This document shows, in pieces, positions 54,952 through 64,000 of a stretch of 64,000 bases of DNA. The stretch spans positions 46,909,362-46,973,361 of the forward strand of contig NC_060061.1 of the NCBI RefSeq assembly GCF_020283565.1. Direction: 5' to 3'. Position numbers and translations under genes: made by a program. The notes beneath the pieces are model-generated. The model did not search any database. It was not told the DNA's origin and was given only the letters and a program-made list of their open reading frames with translations. The stretch's first letter is position 1, and every line of letters starts with the position of its first letter. This stretch comes from Trifolium pratense. Its lineage: Eukaryota > Streptophyta > Magnoliopsida > Fabales > Fabaceae.

Positions 54952-57900
54952 GGTCTTAAATTCAACATAGCATTTATATCCTTCGTACAAATGTGGCACA
55001 AAAAATAACTCTCTGGTCCTTCCTCATAATGGTCAGAGAAACTCATTTTATGAATAATGTTTAGAAAAATGAAAAATGCTGAGAAAACCAGTGTAGTGGA
55101 ATTTGAACAAATCAGTATTGCTCTACAATACGCTATAGCACTGCAGCATATCAGAATTCGAACAAATCACTATTTCCTGTGATACGCGATTGACATAAAA
55201 TAAAAAAAGAAAAATGCTAATGAGTGCCCCTGGGGCACTCTTAAGCATTCTATTTAAAGAAATTATTTAATAAAAATGTTGAACATTTCAATTTCCAATG
55301 CATTAACTTCACACATTTTCGTTAAAAAAAGTATAAAAATTTAAAATGCTTAAAGAGTGCCCCGGGGGCACTCATTAGCCAGACCCATAAAATAAAATAA
55401 AAAAGGTTACCTAGCAACGTCAGTAGTGCTTAGATTAAAAAAGTTACTCTTAACAATTCCAAGAATATAATAACCCAATTACCTGACCATGCACATCACC
55501 ACAAACAGTAAAATGTTTTCCATGAGGAACGGTTATGTCGACAAGAGAAGGCAAAGCTTGCAACATCTCTTTGGTTTGCAACACAATCTGGAATGCGTAC
55601 CTGAAACCAAGAACCAGGAAAAATGTGAATACATTTCGATAATCACACTACAAGAAATTACAAACAGATATATAACAAAAATTCTTCCTTCAATACCGTT
55701 TATGCAAGCACTTCTGTTTCTTGAAATCATCCATCATTTGCTTTACAAAATCCAAAGTAATAACATCCCCTTCTATTCTTGCTCCTGAATACTGTGGCTC
55801 GACATCTATTATTGAAATCAAACACCAAAAAAATTCCATGTCTGTGAGTGAAATCAAATGCTACTACCCTAACACGAAATTAGCTTTATAATAATAATGG
55901 ACAAAATCAGTCATGAATATCAAGGATAACAGGAATGATTAATGGTCCAGGAATTATCAATCCAATTTCAAAGGGGATGAAGAGCAGAGAAATAACAATT
56001 TTAATCCCTACCAAATTAGAATACATTTATAAAATGCACACTTAACAATCTTCCAAATACGGAGTCATACTTTTTAGATGCAAATCCACGTAGCAAATTC
56101 ACATCACAGGAATATCCAAACAAGGTTGCAAGCAGCTGAAAATACATATTTTCAGAAAGATAGAAAAATATTCATACAAGTGAACTGAAAAGTACATAGC
56201 ATCCAGTATCCTTATTACTTTAGAAAACAAACCAAAATAAGAAACACAACAACAATGCCAAAAAGCATGATCCTATATTAGTCTCAGAAGAACCAAGAAG
56301 GGAAATAAACACATTCAAATGAACTAATACCTAAGAGACACAAGAAGACCTTTCATTTCTTAGGCAGAACAGTGTGATGAACGTGATCTAAAAAAAATAA
56401 TGGTGTTGCATAACAAAACAGTTTATTTCCTAATGCATTATCGATAATGATTCCACTTGATTTGTATCAAAATTCTCAACTGAATTAGGATCAACCATCC
56501 TATGATTAATTGGTTTTAGGTCTTGTTCAATAAGCTTAGACCTAGGTTTTGTAAAGGACTCCTAAATGTACCAGTATTGGAGCCACTCCACCAAAACGCC
56601 ACAAGGACCAACAGCAAAACAACCACAATTGTAGCTACTACTATGGTCTTTGATGTCCTGCCAAACATGACCACCACTGCCATAACTGCTACTGTCACTG
56701 CTGCTATGGCAACTTCGGTTGGCACCGAAGAATTGCGACCCTTTCCTATAATGATACAAGAGCGATAATTTATAGTGAAGTATGCAAACATCTAAAAACC
56801 AACATGCATAAAATGTCTCTAATCTCTAGTACTAATGGAAAGGTTTGTGAGGGGAAAAAATTGATGATTAAGGTATGGAACATGAGAGGACTGCTATTGA
56901 CTTGTAGGGAAAAAACCCTATGCATCAACAAAGAGACGATAAAAAGACTCAACTACTGATAAATATCCTTTTAATTATTCATTTATTTTATTTTTCTGCC
57001 TTCTAAAATCTAAAATAACAATTAAAAGGAAGCGGGAGAAAGAAACACAAGGCAGAAGTCTGAAGTTGAAGCATAATAAGAAGCAATAATTATCCATTTT
57101 GTTGGTAAGAATTTTCCATTTTAGTTCACATATTGATAAACCAAGTATGAAGTTAATTCAATCAATAATGTACCTATAGTTAACCAAGTATAAAAGTATC
57201 AGTAGATTATTGCATGCATTAGTTTGAACCTTGGCTAATAATCAACATATGTGAAATCTATGTGGCAAATTGTAATTATTAGTGAAATCAAGAAATGAAA
57301 ACATGCATTGTTTCTCAAACCAAACAAAGATAGATTGTCAATGATAGAAATCAATATGAAAAAGGAAGATCTCATAGTAGATGAGGTCATACACTGATAC
57401 TTATTTTAAAGATATCGGTCATATCAATGTGTATGACTAACCACCCTCAACCTTTCAAGCAATAAATACAAAACAAAGATAAAATATTTCACACCAAGCA
57501 AAGTTTTCTATGTGATGGTTACTTTGGTTATAGAATAAAGCTTTGATTATAGAACAAAGTTTTAAGCAGCGGATGGTTGCAATGACTTAATGTTTTAATA
57601 TTCATTTTTTTCACACTGAGATCATATTCCTCCACTTTTCCCTTCCTTCCTTCTCCATCAACTTTACATTTCATGTCTTTCTAATTAAGGTTGAAAACAA
57701 AACCGACATGGATTTACATATGCAGCCAAGAACTCGGTAAGTTGCAACTCAAATCCACAAATTCATAGCAAAATAGTCTGTTATCATCACTACCCAGACT
57801 ATTATCATCACTACTACGTACTCGAAGAAACAATACCTGTAGCCTATTCAAATTTGCCTAACGGAATGCAAATGACTTAAAGCTATAAATTACTTGACAT

Positions 57901-60900
57901 CTTACTCAATTTAACTTCCCGTGAAAATGAAAGTGTTCAAAGAAGGAAATTACAATCACATCAGCAACATAAATAAATAAGGAGAACAGCCAAATATTCT
58001 AATAAAAAACCGAAAGTCACATCCATAACTTTATTAACAATAAACATTACTTAATTTTTCACATCAAAGATATCAGGATCCTGGAAAACATGTATCTATA
58101 TATGAAACAACACTAACTCGAGGTCAAAAGATATGCATAACTGGAAACCTAGTACCAAACTTTCAAACAATACAAAATCTAGAGTTACTCCTCTAAGGGC
58201 ATGCTATTTGAAGTTTACAATAATGAAGCTGCATTAGTATGTTTTATATACACATTGATAAAAAATAAACAAAAAGTTATGAATAGCATGACTGCATCGT
58301 GAGATAATAAACCACAGCATCGACAAAATTTGCTCACAAAGGACGGGAGGCGTAGACAAAAATATGATAAAATAAGGATATTGGGATAAGAAACATATTC
58401 AAAATAGTACCTATTGAACGGAAATCAATGGATTCAGCTATTGGACGCTTTACAGATCCTGGTACAGAAATTGCTTCTTCAAATTTCAGTTTCATAACCG
58501 CTTTTTCACATTCCTTCAACTTCTTTGTTGCATCAGGGTCATTTGGACACATTTTCTTGACCTGGTCAATATAAAGTATTAGCATATCATATCAAACATG
58601 TTGTCAGATTGTCATATAAGAAATCTCTGTCAAAGAGGGATCTGTATTATTTGATATAAAGAAATAGAAATAACAGAAAAGTAAGGAACGAATTCCCAAG
58701 CCAGAATCAATATTGGCTCCAACGAACTCAATTACAAGTTTGTATAACCTTCTGTTACAACTCACTATTCCTTATAAACAGGAATTATTTCCGCTACCCT
58801 CTCTCTGTAACTAACTCTTACAGAATTATTTCCACTTCCCTCTACCTGTAACTATCTCCCTCCTTTCCCACTTGTTATTTCGTGATACTACATGCCCGAT
58901 TCCTTTGGCCTGCACTTGCGATAATAGACCCTAAGTGGGATATTACTAAACAATAAGAAAAAGTGAGGTAATCAATGCTATTTTGAAGTAAAAAACCTAG
59001 AGTAGAGTTTGGCTTAAAAGATATTCTAAATAAGGTACCAATAATACAGAAATTTCAAGAATGTGTCAAAGCGATGAAGGTCAAAGAACTCTCCGCGTCA
59101 GTGAGCAGATGACTTTCAGGTGAAAACGTTTAAATAAAAATTAACAAATTCCATCAACTTAATGCTTTATCACTCAGCACCACTGTTATGCCCAAGTTGA
59201 CAATAAGGAGATCACAATCTTAAATAAAAATGATCAAGTAGCGAGATGGCCTGAACGTGCGTTTATAAGTGAGGGCAATCCTCACCTTACAAGCCGGTTT
59301 TGTAGGGTGGAGTTAGGCCCAACTCTCAATTCTAAGACTAACCAATGTAATGAGTAACTTACAACTAACATGGCAATTTTTCCTAACAATACTCCCCCTC
59401 CCCATCCCTGAAGTTTCTCCTTGTCCTCAAGATGATAAGTTGGATCACTCTCTTGCACTGCTCGACGAAACTTCCACCGGGCCCATTGTTCATTGTTTAT
59501 GTTAGGACTTAAGCCGATGAGGAGAGCCCAACCCAAAAGACTAGTCCAATAGGTGGAGAGAGCCTCGGAACTTAAATCATGCGAACTACAATCCCATGTC
59601 TAGGCTTTGCACTACCTTCAATGGTTGGTAGGTAGCAATTGAAACAGCGGTACAATCACATTAACAGTAACACCTCATGCCTACACCTAGAAGTCCTCAT
59701 GTTGCACCTCAATTGGAATTTGTAGATCAAATTCCAGCTGAAACCGCTTGAGCAATGCTTTCTCAAAAGTCCATCATGGTGCACTTTGGCTGATCACTCC
59801 CCAAAAAACCAACATTTGAGACCTCCCCCTCTCAGCGCAGTCACAACCTATGATTGTTTCTCCTCCTGAAGTACTTTGATGGCCTAAAAATATTGATTTC
59901 AGCGATAATCCATCAATAAGCCTCCTTTCCAACCAATAAACGGTGTAATCATTTTCAAGATGCAATACCAGCATCTCCAAGATAAGAGCTCTAATACCAG
60001 AGTATAGGAACCTGTCTTTTATTAGAATCCCATGATGATAGATAGAATGCAAATCTTTGAGGGTTTGCAACCTCCCTTCTTGTATTTTATATATCGATCA
60101 CAGCCACACCCTCTTGATATTATTGAAAATATTGCCTGCAATCTTTCTCTTTTTTCGTTGTCCTTTCTTTTCCTTCTTTAACCGTAGCTGTAACCCTTTT
60201 TTGGACTGATATCAGATCACGAAATACTACTGAGCATATATTCAATGAATAACACCTATTTCTCGTCACATAAGTTCCTATCTTTATTTTTATATTTTTG
60301 ACAAATATCTTTATTGTTAGTTTCTCTAAAATACGAAACTTAACAATGTTTTACAAAATATACCAAACAATTTACTTTAGAGAAACTGATTTTACATTCT
60401 CCAAGATTCTCGTTGGTATTACTATTATTTATATACCTAATGAAAGGGCAATGAATACTGATCTATCAATGTTCTCCAATAATGCATTGCAACTGATTAC
60501 TAATACAAACATGTTATTTTGATATTTCCAAACCATGCTCCTTATTCCAACCTTGTTAGGACAACAGTTATTTATAATTAGATATAGTTACCTGCTGAAA
60601 ATCTTTCAGTGCTTCCTTGAATTTTCCCAGCCCAAGATGAGCAGCACCTCGCCTGTAATAACCCTATAACAACAAAGCATAATTGGTTAGAACAAATGTT
60701 ATTATTAAAGATTACTAAATACAGAGGAGACTGTCTAAAGTTTTAGGAATTGGAGAACCTTTGAATATCTAGGATCAACTTCGATAGCCTTTGTAGCATC
60801 TAGTATTGCACTACCATATTCCTCAAGCCGAAGATGGGCAAAGGCACGATTAGCAAAGTAAACTGCACTTTGACCGTTTAGCTCAATTGCTTGTGTATAT

Positions 60901-61233
60901 AGATCAATAGCATGGGAAAATTTCCGATCTGAAAAAAGGAATTCACAAGATCAGCAAATTTTGGCAAATAAAAGTATGAATCACATGATATTTTCTCTAA
61001 TTATGCGGTAACCGACAATGAAGTATGGAAGTGTTCTCGTCAAATTGAGTCAGATTTAATGATTCTGCTAAAATTTAGTTTGCCACAAAAATAACTGTGA
61101 TGTTAAAGCAAGTGAATGAATCATCATATCATTAAAAAAATAAACAGTCTGATTTTTAATTACCTTTGAATGCTTCGTTAGCAAGGACTTTAAATTCCTC
61201 GGCCTTTGCGACATTATGCTCTTCAGTTGCCAT
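52927..61233 (-). CDS. PAPP5: Serine/threonine protein phosphatase 5 (PP5/PAPP5), 13 coding exons
   Basis: CDS exons: 61164-61233, 60759-60928, 60592-60663, 58411-58561, 56572-56745, 55697-55805, 55483-55600, 54529-54676, 54042-54290, 53818-53943, 53643-53743, 53412-53486, 52927-52986. All junctions are GT-AG and the frame is continuous, giving 540 aa, or 482 aa without exon 5. Residues about 10-125 form three TPRs ([44 protein letters not shown]). Exon 5 (about 155-212) carries two hydrophobic segments. The PPP catalytic domain holds GDVHG (283-287), GDFVDRG (312-318), GNHE (344-347), HGG (394-396) and the histidine of RSHE (469), which bind two metals and the phosphate. Such enzymes dephosphorylate Ser/Thr, are activated through their TPRs (HSP90 binding), and in Arabidopsis act on phytochromes and plastid-nucleus signalling. 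Lengths match the two known Arabidopsis forms (about 538 and 484 aa). All catalytic residues are intact. Confidence 0.95.
53140..53333. mobile_element. hAT-like MITE in the last PP5 intron
   Basis: It begins CAGCGTTATCGATTACGG and ends (read outward) CAGTGTTGTCAAATATCGG, with inner GCCATATGGC-type repeats. The flanks ATTATTTT and TTTCTTTT agree at 6 of 8 positions, compatible with an old 8-bp hAT duplication. No coding capacity. Confidence 0.55.
54919..54950. repeat. (AAT)n microsatellite in a PP5 intron
   Basis: About ten AAT units in the intron between exons 8 and 7. Confidence 0.85.
55215..55382. mobile_element. Small MITE with self-complementary termini, in a PP5 intron
   Basis: Left: TGCTAATGAGTGCCCC then TGGGGCACTCTTAAGCA. 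Right: TGCTTAAAGAGTGCCCC then GGGGGCACTCATTAGCCA. The two ends are inverted copies of each other, and each end also contains its own hairpin (GAGTGCCCC-N-GGGGCACTC). The middle is ~95 bp of AT-rich DNA. No transposase. The superfamily is not assignable, because no clear TSD is seen. Confidence 0.65.
56572..56745 (-). other. PAPP5: Skippable membrane-anchor exon of PP5 (exon 5)
   Basis: 174 bp, both ends in phase 1, so it can be included or skipped without a frame change. It encodes [12 protein letters not shown], then two hydrophobic runs ([15 protein letters not shown] and [19 protein letters not shown]) separated by GRTSKT, a helical hairpin. In Arabidopsis the long PP5 isoform with such an exon is membrane-bound (ER/nuclear envelope), while the short form is soluble. 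Actual alternative splicing here needs transcripts. Confidence 0.8.
58640..60120 (-). mobile_element. Decayed LTR-retroelement sequence in PP5 intron 3
   Basis: The 2.0-kb intron between exons 3 and 4 holds several retroelement pieces on the minus strand: a primer-site-like TGGTATTAGAGC (about 59990-60001); a gypsy pol/chromodomain-like C-terminus, [20 protein letters not shown] followed by [10 protein letters not shown] (about 59490-59400); and an LTR-like block 59240-59340 (GAGATGGCCTGAACGTGCG, CAATCCTCACCTTACAAGCC) related to 43840-43930. 58640-58930 also looks LTR-like (CT-rich TGTAACTAACTCTTACAG repeats). Nothing intact remains and splicing of PP5 should be unaffected. Confidence 0.55.
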
Positions 61234-62350
61234 TCTAGTTGAAGTTTTGTTGTATATAGTGATGAAATTCAGAACATAACAGACTCAATCTTTTCCTCAG
61301 AATAATAAACCAGCTACAACAAAACAGAAACATTAATAAAAGTATAATAGTAACCAGCACAGCAAAGAATCTATATCAGAAATTACAAGCCTCTACTTTA
61401 CATTGCATGCTTGAAATCACCAAACACAAAAAATAAAAAAATAAAAATAGTGTTGCGAAGATTGATACAGCTAGAAAAACAGATGGAAAAAATGCATACA
61501 ATACTTATATTAAAACACAATATTTTAATTAGTAATTTATCATAACTAATATAAGCCTCCTTAATTCATCATCACTCATAAGTCAAAACAATAACAGATG
61601 GGTCGACCTACGTAACACCGACACGACACCAACACATTAATTGTATTCAAATACATCTATTTTCTTAAATTATTACCGCTATCAACATGTCAACAGACGT
61701 ACCATGTTTGGTGTCCGTGTCAGTGTTTCATAGGGTCAACCCACATGATCTTTCTGTCTCCTAATACAATCACCTAAAACCTAATCAATATAATCACATT
61801 ACTCTCACAATCATGGTCAACAACAACAACATATATTCATTCACCACTTCAAACCCAACATTCTCGGAGCTTATTTACCAAAACAATTAACCTCCAAAAA
61901 CAACTACATAAAAAGGGCTTTAAAAACACACAAAACCCAACAAAAAAAATCTCCAAACACGAGATTCTATGCAAAAAAAATCAAAACTTGATAAAAGGGT
62001 ATCCTTAAATTTATATTTCAGCTACGAAAACAAACATGGGCATAACTAAAAAGGAACCAAACACTGTCCTTTATATTGTCAATAACGTTAAAATAAACAT
62101 AAAGTGAGATAAGTTATAAAGGAAAAACATGAGAACAAAACAACACATACAAAAAATGAATAATTGATTATATTATTGAAGATTGTAATTAATGGGGGAG
62201 AAGGTAATTCGAAGCCTAAGAAGGTAGTTGAAGACAAACACCAGAGTGTAAAGAAGAAGATCTAAGCATGCTTCAATTGAACTTAGAGAGAGAGAGAGAG
62301 AGAGAGATTCACCGGCGTGGGGGGGCGCTGGAGGCTGGTGGAATAGTGAG
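61234..62350 (-). other. 5' leader and probable leader intron of PP5
   Basis: On the minus strand TTTTGTTGTAG at about 61315 is a good splice acceptor 80 bp before the start codon. The CT-rich leader lies at about 62340-62200. The ~0.9-kb intron between is inference. Sequence at 61650-61740 (GACACCGACACGACACCAAC) resembles other dispersed repeats (46610-46740). Confidence 0.4.
62285..62307. repeat. (GA)n microsatellite in the PP5 5' leader
   Basis: About 11 GA units (CT on the transcribed strand) next to the GC-rich CCGGCGTGGGGGGGCG. CT tracts are common in plant 5' leaders. Confidence 0.8.
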
Positions 62351-62587
62351 AGGATTTTGTGAGTGACACCCTAATAACAATCACTTCTTCCTCAACTTCC
62401 ACTTTCCAATGTTTTTTTTTGGTCAAGAGTTTTTTTTTTCACAGCTGGTTTATTTAGTTCGGGGTCCAGAGTTTTAGTATATGTATATTTAGTGAAAGTT
62501 TAAAAAAAAAATTTACTAGCGGTCGGACAGGACACGTTTCGCGCTGGTATGTGTCTATTATGTAAATTTATGTTAAAAAATAAAAAA

Positions 62588-62877
62588 TACTTTCTTCGGT
62601 CCTATGTATAAGAATACATTGAAAAAATCACACAGATCAATGAGACTTATTTTTTTTATTAAAAATTTTAAAATGTTATGTGTTATTCTAAAACTAACTT
62701 TGAAAATGTGTTTATGTAATTAATGCATAACATTGGAATAAATTACATTTTATACAATTTAATAAAGGTATAAAAGGAATTATTTGTTTAATAAAGAATA
62801 AGTTTAAAGAGTGTTTCTTATAAAAAGAACCGATTTTTTTTTTAAAGTGTTTCTTATATATCGGACCATAAGGAGTA
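62588..62877. mobile_element. Stowaway-like MITE
   Basis: The left terminus TACTTTCTTCGGTCCTATGT and right terminus read outward TACTCCTTATGGTCCGATAT share inner TATAAGAA motifs. TA outermost. About 290 bp, AT-rich and non-coding. Confidence 0.6.
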
Positions 62878-63240
62878 CATTTTTATGTTATGGTAAGTTT
62901 GTTAATAACAGATTTTTGCTGCTCAAAAAACTGCTGCTAAAAAAAAGTCTAGGGTATTGTTGCTATTATGAAAAGTCCACAACAAAAATATTTGTATCCT
63001 CTTTATATATAGTATTATATATAGTATACATATAGATAAATTAAATATGATTTTTTTTTGTTTTTTCACATAAAAAATTCATAAATAATTCATCTTATAT
63101 TCTTACGTTAAAAAATTCTAAATTTTATAAAAGATGTTCTTATAATATTATAGACATAGATACAAAAAATATTTTAAAAATGTGAAAGTATACAAGAGTT
63201 TGATTAAAAGTAATGACCATCTTTTGTTTGACTTACTTGT
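62878..63240. other. Gene-free AT-rich stretch
   Basis: Poly-T runs and TATATA repeats only; no coding sequence or repeat family recognised. Confidence 0.5.
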
Positions 63241-63432
63241 GTTTGGGTGATATGGAAAGAGAGAAATCATCGTTTGTTCAACAGCTCATCAGGCACACCT
63301 CATCTTTTGTTGGATAAGATTAAGCTTTTCTTATTTAGGTGGTTGAAGACGACGATTCCATGTAGATTAAGCTTTTGGATAAGATTAAGCTTATCAGGCA
63401 CACCTCATTTTTTGTTGGATAAGTTTATATAA
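63241..63432 (+). mobile_element. LINE relic (C-terminal end of zf-RVT region) with internal duplication
   Basis: It reads VWVIWKERNHRLFNSS and LLDKIKLFLFRWLKTT, the well-known C-terminal end of plant LINE reverse transcriptase ORFs. The segment TCAGGCACACCTCAT + TTGTTGGATAAG occurs twice (63288 and 63390) through a ~100-bp tandem duplication. Truncated on both sides. Confidence 0.7.
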
Positions 63433-64000
63433 GAGATTTACGATTCCATGTAGATTTATTGATATATCCTTTTGTATCACTAGAACTTTGACCCATGCGG
63501 TGCATGAGTCTAATTAGGTATAATATGTAACAATAAAAAATAAAATACAAAAATTCTAAGAGCATTTTCAATAAGAGTAGTATAGGGAATTTCATGGACT
63601 AATTATTCTATATTTGTTTATGTGCTTATTTTATATTTTATATATTTTTTAAATAATTTTTGAACCCCATCGTTTTGTTTACTTATTAAAAAAAATTGCT
63701 GATAACTAAAGGTTAAAAAATTGATGATAATTAAAGGTTAAAAAAAAAATTAAAGACGTAATCAAGAACATAAACTTAAGTAGACATCCATAAATAAATA
63801 AAAATTGTGATTAATTCCGCCGTTCAAATTTATTGAAAAACAGGGTTAACATATTAGGATTCCTAAATTCTTTCATAATTGAAGCACATGTTTTAGCGGT
63901 TGAAAGGTTTTATTGTAAGTAAGAGATGCAGGTTCGATGACAAATCTGTATATTTTTAATATAAAGCTGCAATAAAAAGAAAGAGAAAATGAGGGGGAAA
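63433..64000. other. Gene-free end of window
   Basis: AT-rich. 63893-63945 has GCGGTTGAAAGG and GCAGGTTCGATGAC, possibly a decayed SINE head. No gene. Confidence 0.4.

Noticed and set aside
59685..59712. Resemblance to the 3' end of 5S rRNA (AGAAGTCCTCATGTTGCACC), which would suggest a Cassandra-type element
   Set aside because: Only about 20 bp match. The preceding ~100 bp of 5S rRNA, including the internal promoter, is not present.

Overview
This is a 64-kb piece of an AT-rich plant nuclear genome. The genes have GT-AG introns. SINEs, Stowaway- and Harbinger-type MITEs, LINE relics and Ty1/copia and Ty3/gypsy elements are nested in one another. The receptor-like protein family and the repeat types suggest a papilionoid legume of the Medicago/Trifolium/Pisum type; the species is an inference. 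No prokaryotic operon, CRISPR array, rRNA gene or convincing tRNA gene is visible.

Layout. 1-5 kb holds the 3' end of an internally deleted Sirevirus-like copia element, then a Harbinger-like MITE, a Stowaway-like MITE and a Mutator-like foldback element with a perfect 9-bp target duplication. 6-42 kb is a disease-resistance-type cluster on the minus strand. It has three intact leucine-rich-repeat receptor-like protein (RLP) genes (13382-15775, 23787-26180, 38893-41283), two RLP pseudogenes (about 6.4 and 22.4 kb) and a relic of RLP 5' flank (9.4 kb). Between them lie repeated, decaying pieces of a second gene, a plant mobile domain (PMD/MAIN-LIKE) gene whose full copy sits at the edge of the cluster (44870-47710, five exons, 749 aa). 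The cluster therefore seems to have grown by duplicating an RLP + PMD block and then losing the PMD parts. Two young LTR retrotransposons interrupt it. One is a 4,035-bp copia element (17746-21780; LTRs that look identical; TSD ATTTA), sitting inside a MITE, with one long open frame that lacks most of the reverse transcriptase. The other is a 7,814-bp gypsy element (27162-34975; near-identical 1,915-bp LTRs; TSD GATAA) whose interior is decayed.

42-44.6 kb is a repeat patchwork, including 11 copies of a GC-rich palindromic 13-15-mer in otherwise AT-rich DNA. 47.7-52.9 kb is mostly gene-free. 52927-61233 is a 13-exon type-5 serine/threonine phosphatase gene (PP5/PAPP5) with N-terminal TPRs. 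A 174-bp in-frame exon that can be skipped encodes two membrane helices, predicting a 540-aa membrane form and a 482-aa soluble form. Its introns hold several mobile-element fragments. The last 2.7 kb holds its 5' leader, a MITE and a LINE relic.

Functionally, the RLPs are predicted plasma-membrane immune receptors without kinase domains. The PMD protein is a predicted nuclear factor. PP5 is a housekeeping signalling phosphatase linked in the literature to HSP90 and phytochrome. Nothing in the sequence shows that the three work together; the RLP-PMD link is structural (co-duplication).
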